Positions 9,301-14,165 of a stretch of 42,650 nucleotides of DNA are shown in pieces (position 1 is the stretch's first letter; every line of letters starts with the position of its first letter). Source of the stretch: Bilophila wadsworthia ATCC 49260 (GTDB lineage Bacteria > Desulfobacterota > Desulfovibrionia > Desulfovibrionales > Desulfovibrionaceae); the NCBI RefSeq assembly GCF_000701705.1, contig NZ_JNJP01000030.1:1-42650 (forward strand), given 5' to 3'. The notes below the pieces were generated by a model, which was given only the letters and a program-made list of their open reading frames with translations, was not told the origin of the DNA and ran no database searches. The position numbers were made by a program, and so were the translations under genes.

Positions 9301-11501
9301 GAGTCAGGAATCGTAGGAATCTGGTTGAAGGACACATTCTGGCCCCGCCCTTCTCCGGGAACCTCGACAGATCCCGCGGTTCGTTGAACAGCGGCTCCAA
9401 GTCCGGCCTCTCTGCCATCAACTCCAGGTAAAGCCGTATCCAGATCAGGTCTATTTCCCAAATCCCCATGGTATCGTCCGGATCCTCTTGCAGCCGCAGC
9501 CAGTTCTCCCGGATTCCCCGCCGCGTCGACGGGTACAGACTCCGAAAGAAGCTCTCCAGTTCCAGTTCCGGGCGTTCCTTGCTGTAGACCGCCATGTATT
9601 ACCTCCAGTCCGGTTTGCCCGGACATTGCCATATCGCCGGATACGGGCAAAGGAGTTTCCCGCAGGACTTCCGGTGACGCCTCCGGTACTTCGGAGACAA
9701 GGTTGTCTCCCGGCACTGTCTCTGCGCCAAGAGGGATACCAAACAACTCCCTGATTTCCCCTTCTCTGACAAGCGGGAACCGCCAACCCCCGACATTGCG
9801 ATCCAGCCGCCCGCCCGCCGCTTTGATCGCCGCCTCAAAGGGCGCGGTGTCGCCATGCAGCATGAAGGACTTGTCGTTGATGCGCGTAAGCTGCAACGGG
9901 GCAGATCCGCCATTGGCCTGCGCGTCAAAGGGTTGAGGAGACTCCGGTGCGACGGGCGATTTGTCCTGCCCCAAGGGAAGCCCCCGTGGAGCTTCGCTCA
10001 GAGCTTTGGGCGCACCCGGGACTACGGAATACTCGACGTCATAGACCTGATCCGCCAGCAACGGCGGCATGTCGGAACGCATCCCCGCCGCGATGGGGCC
10101 AAAGGCGTCCGGCTGCACGATGCCATTCGCGGACACGGCACGCCCGCCCGGCGTAACGGCGAAGTCGGGCGCGGCGGGAGCAGTGGAAAGGCCGAGAGGA
10201 CCGCCAAGGATGGCCTCCATCCCCTTCTGCAGCGGGGAGGTGGGAGGCGGTGTGGCGATGGGGTCTTCGTATGCCCTGTCCGTTCCCATGACGATGTTCT
10301 GACCGGGACCAAGCTCAAGAGGGGATCCATGCCCACCTTCGGGCAAGGCCGCCTGCTGTTCGGGTGGGAGAACTGGTTGCGCATCGGAGACCGCAGGAGC
10401 CCCGGGCTGCTGTTGCGCACGGCCCCCGAGCACATGCCCGAAACCGCCCATGCCGCCACCCATCGCCATACCGGCAAAACCGCCGCTTACAGCCGCTTCC
10501 CCAACTCCGCTCATAGGATCAATGGTCGGATCGGCGCGTTGCAGTTCCGCTTGAGAGAGATATTGTTCCGCGCCGCTCTGCCCGGCCTCTTCGCCGAATT
10601 CAGCCGCCCCCTGCTTGGCCGCCGTCCCCAGAAGCGTTTTGCCCGTCTCCCCGCCAAGGATCTTGCCGAACATATAGCCGGACGGCGCGGACAAGACCGC
10701 AGTGGAAGCCCCTGTCTTGAGCCCCGTCATTGCGGCTACGGAATTGGCCAGCTCCTCGCGTGCCCGCTTTGGATCCCCCGTACGTTGCAGAATCTCCTGG
10801 TACTCGGGCGAGGCCGCAAGCTTGTCTTCGGGCATGGCCAAAATCGCCTCATGGACATCGAGGGCGTTTTGCGCGCCGCCGATGGTTCCTTCACCGAGCG
10901 AAGACCCGACCGCCCAGGCAAGCCCGCGCGAAAACCCCGCCTTCATGAGCCCCCGTGCCGCGAGTGCGCTGAGGCCCATCCCCCCGACCATGCCGGGCGC
11001 GGATTCAGCGACGCTTCCCAAAATCTTCCGGGGAGACGTCCACGCCCCGCCAAAACCATAGGAACCGTCGGGCTCCTCCGTGAAGAACTCCTCTGCCCGA
11101 GCCAACTTCATTTCCGGGGAATAGCCCTTGCGCTTCTCCTCGGCGCTTTTCAGAAAATAGTCTTTGGCCTTGCCCGCGGACTCAATGCCCATCTCCTCCG
11201 CAAGCCAGAAAGGGATTGCCGCAAGCTCGTTGATGCCTGCGGCGATCCCATGCCCCGTGTCGGAGAGAAGGCTCGCCTTCCCCATGTCCTCCCGACGGAT
11301 GGTATCGTCGGGATGGGAAAGGTTATACTCCTGAATCCTGACTTCTTCGGGGTCTTCTTCCGTCACCCCTCCGAACGCTTTCGCAAAATCCTCCAGCGGC
11401 ATGTCCGGGGCCGTGGTGTCATAGACGGCACGGGTAAGCTGATAGTCTGTAAGCTCACGGAGCTGCGGGTAACGGGCACGGTATTCGCCGATTGTCTTCA
11501 A
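345..11501 (-). CDS. Giant polyvalent protein (zincin, ParB, DNA methyltransferase, MuF-C, LPD38)
   Basis: This protein of about 3718 aa is of the phage polyvalent type (P1 DarB/DdrB-like), inferred to be packaged and injected to protect incoming DNA. Visible parts, in rough residues: Gly/Ala-rich segment 140-350; Pro-rich linker 355-490; zincin motif HELLH ~903; DdrB-like ParB domain ~1130-1255 with GNGRAMSIARAY ~1217; charged Lys/Glu/Pro linker ~1510-1555; a domain often beside phage methyltransferases ~1770-1830; N6-adenine methyltransferase ~2160-2350 with LEPSAGMG ~2205 and NPPF ~2266; HENMVH (HExxxH) ~2449; MuF C-terminal-like domain ~2635-2800; LPD38-like C-terminal region ~3170-3600 with a hydrophobic helix ~3400. 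The chosen start is TTG at 11501, because GGAGGAG lies 6 nt upstream. The ATG at 11516 has no ribosome site. The segments at residues ~635-777 and ~1057-1125 are low-complexity Gly/Arg-rich text and overlap two nested genes. Confidence 0.85.
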   Translation of the reverse strand: MKTIGEYRARYPQLRELTDYQLTRAVYDTTAPDMPLEDFAKAFGGVTEEDPEEVRIQEYNLSHPDDTIRREDMGKASLLSDTGHGIAAGINELAAIPFWLAEEMGIESAGKAKDYFLKSAEEKRKGYSPEMKLARAEEFFTEEPDGSYGFGGAWTSPRKILGSVAESAPGMVGGMGLSALAARGLMKAGFSRGLAWAVGSSLGEGTIGGAQNALDVHEAILAMPEDKLAASPEYQEILQRTGDPKRAREELANSVAAMTGLKTGASTAVLSAPSGYMFGKILGGETGKTLLGTAAKQGAAEFGEEAGQSGAEQYLSQAELQRADPTIDPMSGVGEAAVSGGFAGMAMGGGMGGFGHVLGGRAQQQPGAPAVSDAQPVLPPEQQAALPEGGHGSPLELGPGQNIVMGTDRAYEDPIATPPPTSPLQKGMEAILGGPLGLSTAPAAPDFAVTPGGRAVSANGIVQPDAFGPIAAGMRSDMPPLLADQVYDVEYSVVPGAPKALSEAPRGLPLGQDKSPVAPESPQPFDAQANGGSAPLQLTRINDKSFMLHGDTAPFEAAIKAAGGRLDRNVGGWRFPLVREGEIRELFGIPLGAETVPGDNLVSEVPEASPEVLRETPLPVSGDMAMSGQTGLEVIHGGLQQGTPGTGTGELLSESVPVDAAGNPGELAAAARGSGRYHGDLGNRPDLDTALPGVDGREAGLGAAVQRTAGSVEVPGEGRGQNVSFNQIPTIPDSGRSASGRGDEPAFRGLPEVGRDVSGGSKGTKNASFEKNGRKGIERKLLRAIERQQGGVSPEAEAWAHGLNPQERKKAYEQLVLNEFKRHTASELGVDEESLRFIPVRKDSETSLRLKEIGGVFGQDVVIFKDSSSVQTGIRGASVPTIEHVVFMEGSAEREKPYLFVLGHELLHRMRSEDLKAYKQFQEYLLDDLQEDAIPRYRENLDRRTGGDGTVARMSDEAILEEIGADLVGKRLTEESFWAKMAEERPSLFARVSQFVRDLLDRVTAAFRADPLPAAWVKDFDAIRRHIDAMMGQWAEKNARAKTGGTPPHSGNTREVLDGRDETVRNAGRNGGEGSDHAGGLLQSNRGRHGAPVDLVGDGGRGGDRGRAAQPAPEGREGERPRQPVAVKIPNRADEPAHYELLEADDVRASHLPSRGFQKNPAYGLENERRYHDEPGSRAKVMENAAKLDPAFLMESVDANHGAPVIDHDNNVLGGNGRAMSIARAYESFPERGEQYREALKANADRLGIDPAQVDAMHSPMLVRRLERGMSREERQQLVTAMNDDFKDAKEKRASGKSRGERFGRRTLDMLSAGLKDAESLREYFDTPASVAVVERMMEDGVIQRSERNALVGADGLLNPDGKKVVEEALRGRIARSYEALAKLPADVVGKLDAVIPHILVAEGIGKPWNITEHVRDSVDLLVGFKGSGVKEPGTYLKQVNMLTGRAPVQDFSKQAIALFRMALDAKKGEYVKAFESYLKNAKLSPEAGNIPGVAKPQDKAFRDAFGMKTEATPNKPEKREAEKPQTEEETKGQPPEKSPKKEPQEQTSGKPGDAGHVERHRALYKSLLNGKASLEDYHRGFSALLENEEAVRAELSGMTVNALLARGGAMFAWRHKGDKKADIVDALYRDMLSDFTLGQPYSVSGFMGMGPEEYRKATVASIRRIVDAQSEQTLADFARDAAAQREEYASRRKAEREAVENPKTLEDFRSFIRFHMDEGKTAGEARDLLSFEQREQFDRLAAEASRSTRKTKAEPVLSSSSQTTGGEIIATKHTQKGHDLFVVRLEDRVSREDYLALLSSAKKLGGYYSKFRGNGAVPGFQFTGREQAEAFLKLAQGDKAEAQEAVKARRDAYEDDRSQTAVQRLNEMADRLDEDADASLNAARKVNTAKRAGQAAAADAMAYADKSLAKTMRNIAGAIGNGTATFLDRVREKKQVEQLRDALRMAKWEEDKTKYPAWDQREKHSEEPATTQTVEFAAFPHYRLYRSSWAELGRKLSEKDGTKSLGKKILSVADDVTETYLEFAHSHLEEVSTYATQAGKPAVFKSREDAEKAIARSGYRGKAVVLPVKRGENRIILSPSAAQERGIWKGDDDRMLSLRPELVDELFDKQGSTSRDIPWQLFDIRQKRKALARMGIETPAEYRMALREFVGLQAAAKQDKVRELERSVMRDAANNRGWLDFFPTPVAVTEEMLAAADIRPGMGVLEPSAGMGHIADRIREKGVEPVVAELEPQKRELLEAKGYEVIGKDFMKDIPEGESFDRIVMNPPFSKRQDTEHVRRAYDLLNPGGKLVAIVSEGSFFGKDKKASEFRDWLEEVGGTSEKLAEGSFNDPSLPVTTGVNTRMVVIEKEGTPMASVTPGEFLPAMPSTRLRIRKAAVQRVADALGKRAANAADTRGVQSFEELPEHIRQLYGDVASRLEGVYDPASGTVYLVADNLHSTARAAEVWMHENMVHHGLNGLLGMDEKRRVLNRLWQGMGGMGNAEIASVANKYGVDPLWDVKDRALVMEEYLARLAEKRAAGKLSDQEQTLWRRFVEAVLRAWHALVDAVTGRTGSMKYENVDRLLSALDRYVFEGRPEGMAEGGMVPAMASVDRSGSDMEAAHAAWAQVQRDAEEWGRQVDAFHPHEGTGGRQPRLMAVCRTPDVLQKLGAPDLPMTMTADNLGKVLSDKVDHGLPKELVKQLPQALAEPIMVFESASQADSFVVLTELKHEGRSVMAAVHLDTEKQRVRVNDIASAYKRSNETWYARQIEEGRLLYQDKKKSLAWARTNRLQLPRVRKLPSRLSGKRVLTEEDIVKPIAPDNKPLASLRDVFGTTAKEEQRAEDAAPKTPLDSFRSKIGGHRPTVAERFAAFRENWKRKVEQQVFDHFASIKDVSKDGYVQARMTTSLGTQIESLIKYGAPVWNDGIMGVEGKSLTDVFAPVASEMDSFMGWMVANRAARLKKEGRENLFTDAEIAAAQKLNEGVMPDGSKRAATYKQVFEDFARFKKAVLDFAQEGGIIDPESRSAWENADYIPFYRVKDGLDAVRSARNNSGLAGQSSGIKTLKGGKANIGDPVENIMRNFIHLIDAAQKNRAADMILQDMAKARLARKLTPEEVARLEKRQGDELTEVLAQDKELAAQCGPLTDSQKKVIAATFNPTEFNYVRVQKDGKSLYYSVEDPMLLDALTGMWKQDGRQGPVWKLLRGTRRLLTTGVTSMPDFMLRNFLRDTLHAWTIEHQSGYRPLVDSLAQIKNTFNVDEDTKQLLAAGSAFMGSGYRLGNSGEEAAKALNKVLDKYGMDKKAFQDSVLDTGEKLKAFVGKLREGYEHAGSAAENAARLAVYKKMRAKGFSHREAAFAAKDLMDFTVRGQSQLIQSLCETVPFLGARLAGLHRLGRGAVENPRAFAAKGMTIALASMALYALNQALNPDDWDKMEDWEKDTYFHFWVDGEHFRLPKPFEVGFIFGTIPERMMEQLVTDKSGGVFASRVFAGIWDQLAFNPFPQAVRPLVEQVANKDFFRETPIVGMGMDRKAPVDQFDSRTSLTVRAMASFMDALLTPVMGKTGADVLRSPKRLEHLVNGYFGGLGAFVLGASDMVLRPLGNEPEAPERKLEELPIIRSFYGGSGEKRTRYESELYEVMKQGNKLHASLKQIAEEGGNVSAAKAELSHDDIVALANRKGLTALTKEFGKLNKAAEKVRINRVMSSSDKQRELDNIQRRKNILAQRAMKRIEEMRVQ
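8126..8329 (-). CDS. Nested 67-aa acidic protein inside the giant gene (+1 frame)
   Basis: This ORF starts at ATG 8329 with GGGAGG 7 nt upstream and ends at TAG 8126. It is entirely inside the giant gene, in the +1 frame. The protein begins MEETKLYGTPEETAEK, is acidic (run TEDEEEIEDA) and probably helical. Counting by eye, 58 of 67 codons end in G or C in this frame, against about 25 of 67 in the giant frame over the same bases. In the giant frame this stretch reads as Gly/Arg-rich filler between the first zincin and the ParB domain. I do not recognise a family. It could be a small virion or antirestriction accessory protein, but nothing in the sequence shows this. Confidence 0.65.
   Translation of the reverse strand: MEETKLYGTPEETAEKEAIMQVDFSKATGEDMARLLTSWATEDEEEIEDALHNLPRKDGKVNGPDSL
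9170..9595 (-). CDS. Nested 141-aa protein inside the giant gene (+1 frame)
   Basis: The start ATG at 9595 is preceded by GGAGGT with 5-nt spacing, one of the best ribosome sites in the window. The stop is TAG at 9170. The protein begins MAVYSKERPELELESFFRSL. It is rich in Trp, Leu and charged residues, looks folded and helical, and ends in a basic tail (RKMRRLRKMGGKE). In the first 60 codons, 46 end in G or C here, but only about 22 in the giant frame. In the giant frame the same bases read as Gly/Ala/Arg filler between the Pro-rich segment and the zincin. I recognise no family. Giant-frame sequence after 9170 has no convincing start codon, so the giant frame must also be translated through here, or be reached by frameshifting. 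Confidence 0.75.
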   Translation of the reverse strand: MAVYSKERPELELESFFRSLYPSTRRGIRENWLRLQEDPDDTMGIWEIDLIWIRLYLELMAERPDLEPLFNEPRDLSRFPEKGGARMCPSTRFLRFLTREDLLLDEEMSQHFEDCQKWDAMYPEEAKERKMRRLRKMGGKE

Positions 11502-11576
11502 AGAAAACTCCTCCATTTCAATGTGTTAAAAACAAAGAGAAAAGGAGGAGCGTTATGCCAATGATACAGGAAAGTA

Positions 11577-11822
11577 TCAGAGTCCGGCAAGGGTTATAAC
11601 TTTCTGAGCTTCAGCTATCGCGTCTCCCGGGGACAAGCGGTTCGACGCAAGCAGGATACAGGCGGCCTTTGCCAGCAGACGGCTATGAGCAGGGTCAAAC
11701 GACTCGGGGAGACTCGTGGAGATTTGCTTCACATCGCCCAGTGCATCCTCAATGGAAATCGACATATCCGTACTCTTGAGAAAACATGCGGTCAGCACGA
11801 GTTCTTCCTTGCTCAAGCTCAT
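11577..11822 (-). CDS. Small phage protein of unknown function (81 aa)
   Basis: The start chosen is ATG 11822 (MSLSKEELVLTACFL), because AAGGAGG sits 6 nt upstream. An upstream ATG at 11840 has no such site. The 81-aa product looks all-helical, has no signal peptide and resembles no family I know. It is the first gene of the unit that ends with the giant polyvalent protein (75 bases downstream) and is divergent from the CII-like regulator at 11913. A 6-bp hairpin (TGATAC/GTATCA, about 11562-11579) overlaps its stop codon. By position it may be co-expressed with the giant protein. Confidence 0.75.
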   Translation of the reverse strand: MSLSKEELVLTACFLKSTDMSISIEDALGDVKQISTSLPESFDPAHSRLLAKAACILLASNRLSPGDAIAEAQKVITLAGL

Positions 11823-11912
11823 GATTGCCTCCTTATACATATGGCGTTATCACGGAGTGAATATAGCCTTTACGGAAGACAATCAGCGTATCCTTTTGAG
11901 GAAAAAGACCAC
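11823..11912. promoter_or_regulatory. Divergent promoter region
   Basis: These 90 bases separate a minus-strand gene (start 11822) from a plus-strand regulator (start 11913), so both need promoters here. A weak plus-strand candidate is TTGCCT-N17-TATCAC, starting about 11825. On the minus strand TATATT is a possible -10 without a good -35. The cargo island cuts the giant gene off from the late genes upstream, so this may hold a separate late promoter. Confidence 0.35.
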
Positions 11913-12458
11913 ATGGCGGATTTGAAGAACATGACCGGAACGGAAGCGTTTCAACTTGCGAAGGATGAAAGCGCCCTTACGACCGATGAAATTGCCGAGC
12001 GGCTGAATGTCTCCCCGTCGGTGATCAAGCGTTACCTCAAGTCAGGGGACAGCTATCTCCCGGGGCTCGAAATGCTCCCCCGGCTGTGCGCAGTGCTCGG
12101 AAATACGATTCTTCTCCAATGGTTGGAAGCACAAGTCGAATCAGAGGAAGAGTCTGTCCCTCCGGCCCAAAGCCGGGCGGAAGTATTGACGTCCGTGGCC
12201 CGCGCCAGTGTCGCGCTTGGCGATGTGCAACGGATTCTTGTAGAGTCAAAGGTGATTGCCCCTCACCATGCCCGTGAAATCCGTTCCGCCCTGAATGATG
12301 TCATCACCGAGTGCCGCATAGCCAAGGAATCCCTCCAGCCGCTGGCGGCGCATCGGGATATGACGAAATACGCCCCGCTGTTTTCCTTGAAGAACCTCCC
12401 GGGAGAAGAGGAAAGCCGCCCTCCCCGGAGCTGGTGGAAGTTTTGGAAAAAGGATTGA
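11913..12458 (+). CDS. Phage CII/CP76-like HTH regulator
   Basis: The 181-aa protein starts at ATG 11913 (MADLKNMTGTEAFQLAKDE) after a GAGGA site. Longer in-frame starts run back across the divergent promoter region and are unlikely. Residues ~20-70 form a helix-turn-helix (LTTDEIAERLNVSPSVIKRYL) followed by a Leu-rich helical stretch. This resembles the CP76 family of phage CII-type regulators. The middle is Glu-rich, then helical, and the C-terminus is basic and Trp-rich (PPRSWWKFWKKD), which may contact DNA or membrane. It is divergent from the 81-aa/giant unit and ends at its own terminator, so it could regulate that unit or the lysis-lysogeny choice. The family call is moderate. Confidence 0.6.
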   Translation: MADLKNMTGTEAFQLAKDESALTTDEIAERLNVSPSVIKRYLKSGDSYLPGLEMLPRLCAVLGNTILLQWLEAQVESEEESVPPAQSRAEVLTSVARASVALGDVQRILVESKVIAPHHAREIRSALNDVITECRIAKESLQPLAAHRDMTKYAPLFSLKNLPGEEESRPPRSWWKFWKKD

Positions 12459-12468
12459 TGCAAAATAC

Positions 12469-12492
12469 AGGCCGCCTTCGGGTGGCCTTTTT
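12469..12492 (+). terminator. Intrinsic terminator after the CII-like gene
   Basis: AGGCCGCC and GGTGGCCT form an 8-bp stem (one G-U pair) around a TTCG loop, followed by TTTTT. It lies 11 bases after the stop codon, so the regulator is monocistronic and the following pair has its own promoter. Confidence 0.85.
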
Positions 12493-12564
12493 CATATCTT
12501 ATGAAGCTGCCCTTCCTCTTTTATAGATTGTCTGGTATGCAAAAATCTAATTAGGAGGAAGGAG

Positions 12565-12798
12565 ATGCAGAAATCCAAATGGCTTCCGATCGTCACTGCC
12601 TTTTTTCTTTGTTTTGCGGCATGTTCCATGCTTAACGAGGCTCTTGCGGCATATGTCGTACATGGGAATTACAAGAGCCGCATCTACCACAACGTACGGT
12701 GCAGGTACTTCAACTGCAAGGCGTGCACGGTGGTGTTCCAATCGGCGGAAGAGGCTAGGGCAAACGGGTATCGGGCTTGTAAGGTTTGTGGAGGATAG
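12565..12798 (+). CDS. Secreted Cys-rich protein with Ada-type zinc-binding-like domain
   Basis: The 77-aa protein follows an AGGAGGAAGGAG site. It has a signal peptide (basic MQKSK, hydrophobic core to about residue 28, plausible cleavage after ALAA). The mature part has Cys, Cys, Cys and a terminal CxxC (HNVRCRYF, CKAC, CKVC) with the pattern Y-H-x3-C ... F-x-S-x-EEA-x-x-x-GYR-x-C-x-x-C. That resembles the small metal-binding module of Ada and of secreted nucleases, without the enzyme. It would be periplasmic and probably binds zinc. It is coupled to the lipoprotein gene (stop 12798, next ATG 12800). I infer a lysogenic-conversion cargo pair; surface exclusion of other phages is possible but unshown. 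Confidence 0.7.
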   Translation: MQKSKWLPIVTAFFLCFAACSMLNEALAAYVVHGNYKSRIYHNVRCRYFNCKACTVVFQSAEEARANGYRACKVCGG

Positions 12799-12799
12799 G

Positions 12800-13249
12800 A
12801 TGAAAGGTATATTGAGCACGTTGGCAATACTTGGATTGCTCTCGTCAACAGGCTTCATGCTTCAGGGGTGCTCCGTCGGCATGGCCATGAGCGGTAAAAA
12901 ACAACCGGAACTTGGCGCAATACGAGTTGGTGCCACTCGCGGCGAAATGGAGCTTCAGTTAGGTTCACCTATAGAGGTCCGTGAGGAAAACGGTCACCGT
13001 GTGGACATCTACGAATATGAGATAGGAAACGAGCCTTCAGCAGGGCGCGCAATAGGTCACGGAGTAATGGATGTTCTCACTCTGGGAATTTGGGAAGTTG
13101 TAGGAACTCCTGTGGAGGGTTTCCAAGGTGAGAAGAAACGCCTCATGCTTACCTACGACGAACACGATGTGGTAACAAAAGTCGGGACGATTACTGTCCC
13201 TAAGAAGAAAAAGACCGTTACAGAAGACAGTAAAGATGATAAACTTTGA
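12800..13249 (+). CDS. Lipoprotein with BamE/SmpA-like motif
   Basis: The 149-aa protein starts at ATG 12800 behind GGAGGATAGG, one base after the stop of the preceding gene, so translation is coupled. An N-terminal hydrophobic segment ends in the lipobox LQGC, and Cys at about residue 24 would be lipidated. The stretch IRVGATRGEMELQLGSP resembles the start of the SmpA/OmlA/BamE fold seen in many small lipoproteins. A Gly-rich hydrophobic stretch follows in mid-protein, and the C-terminus is Lys-rich (VPKKKKTVTEDSKDDK). With its partner it looks like an envelope-directed moron. Superinfection exclusion is a reasonable hypothesis only. Confidence 0.7.
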   Translation: MKGILSTLAILGLLSSTGFMLQGCSVGMAMSGKKQPELGAIRVGATRGEMELQLGSPIEVREENGHRVDIYEYEIGNEPSAGRAIGHGVMDVLTLGIWEVVGTPVEGFQGEKKRLMLTYDEHDVVTKVGTITVPKKKKTVTEDSKDDKL

Positions 13250-13308
13250 TTTAAAATAGAAAGATTCTAAATAACAGAGCTTGAGGATATGCAAATTTTC
13301 TGCGTAAG

Positions 13309-13698
13309 ATGACTGTTTTTTACCTTGCTTGCCCTCGAAGTTCCCGCCTTACAGGTGCTCAAGAGACGCACCACATAGTCACGTTGGACGTCTGTGGGCA
13401 AATTATGGGTCTCTCCCCAGATGTGACGAACTCACCGAGGATGTTCATGGCACGGCGGCATGTGCGGCTGTTCCAGCGGTGGACGGGTACGGTGTTGCGA
13501 CGGAACGCTCAGCCCGTCGTGCAGATGAGGGCTGAGGATTTCAATTCGCCTGAAATAAAGGACTGGATAAGGGAAAGGCGGTTCTTCGGGGCTGCCTTTT
13601 TCTTTGCCCTGTTAGAGGGTTTCTGGTATGGGTGGGGAAAATGGAGGAATGGGAGATGGGACAAGGAGCTTCAAAGCAACGTCCATATTTCACTCTAG
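13309..13698 (+). CDS. Doubtful small gene (up to 129 aa) in an unresolved region
   Basis: Between the lipoprotein and the coiled-coil gene lie about 400 bases without a convincing gene. This frame is open, uses mostly G/C third positions from about 13380 to 13570 and contains a natural-looking stretch (VQMRAEDFNSPEIKDWIRE). It has no ribosome site at 13309, and it runs through a terminator-like hairpin and into the next gene. It may be a decayed gene, a shorter gene starting near 13405, or the region may make a non-coding RNA. A weak promoter (TTGAGG-N18-TAAGAT, about 13281-13310) lies just upstream. Confidence 0.25.
   Translation: MTVFYLACPRSSRLTGAQETHHIVTLDVCGQIMGLSPDVTNSPRMFMARRHVRLFQRWTGTVLRRNAQPVVQMRAEDFNSPEIKDWIRERRFFGAAFFFALLEGFWYGWGKWRNGRWDKELQSNVHISL
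13575..13602 (+). terminator. Terminator-like hairpin before the coiled-coil/nuclease pair
   Basis: AAGGC/GCCTT plus several G-U-rich pairs close around a TTCG loop, followed by TTTTTC. It would end any transcript from the unresolved region 13310-13570 and insulate the next operon. Confidence 0.5.
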
Positions 13699-14165
13699 GG
13701 TTATCAGACCTGTCCAACCTTTTTGATGCCTACATAGACCAACCACAGAAGCTGAAGGTGCTGGAATTCGAGCTTGAGCAGCGAAGTTCTCCAAGCGCAA
13801 AAAGGTTGAAAGAACGGATCTGCTCCCGTCTCGACGAACTTAAATCACAAAAATCATCCCAACCGATTCAGCTTCCGCTTTTACCGGATACTCCCCCCAA
13901 AGACAGGGGCCCCATTCTGAAACCATTCCCCGCTGCTAGCGCTCCTACGCCACAACCTTCCGTTTTTCCGTCTCACGAGGAAAAAATTCTTGCCCAAAAA
14001 ATATCTGAACTTGAGAAAAAATTGGAACGTCAGGGAGAAGAGATCAAAGCCCTGCATACGGCATTGGACCAATTGAAAAATGAGCAAGCCGCAGCTGAGA
14101 AAACATGGTTCTCGCGCCTGACTGATTCCGTAAAAGATATCTTGGGGGAAAACCATGGGAAGTAA
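13656..14165 (+). CDS. Coiled-coil partner of the HARE-HTH nuclease
   Basis: The preferred start is ATG 13656 (MGQGASKQRPYFTLGL) with GGAGG 8 nt upstream, giving 169 aa. ATG 13641 is an alternative. The N-terminal third is helical and charged. The middle is a Pro-rich linker (PLLPDTPPKDRGPILKP). Residues ~105-150 are a clear coiled coil (EEKILAQKISELEKKLERQG and following heptads). The end is basic/amphipathic (WFSRLTDSVKDILGEN). No family is recognised. The last 11 bases overlap the nuclease start (14155), so the two are co-translated and probably form a complex, with this protein as the oligomerising or sensing subunit by inference. The composition is more AT-rich than the phage structural genes. 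Confidence 0.7.
   Translation: MGQGASKQRPYFTLGLSDLSNLFDAYIDQPQKLKVLEFELEQRSSPSAKRLKERICSRLDELKSQKSSQPIQLPLLPDTPPKDRGPILKPFPAASAPTPQPSVFPSHEEKILAQKISELEKKLERQGEEIKALHTALDQLKNEQAAAEKTWFSRLTDSVKDILGENHGK

Noticed and set aside
11555..11599. Plus-strand 14-codon ORF with AGGAGG upstream
   Set aside because: Very short, antisense to the end of the 81-aa gene, with no promoter or conservation visible; purine-rich text alone explains the apparent site.
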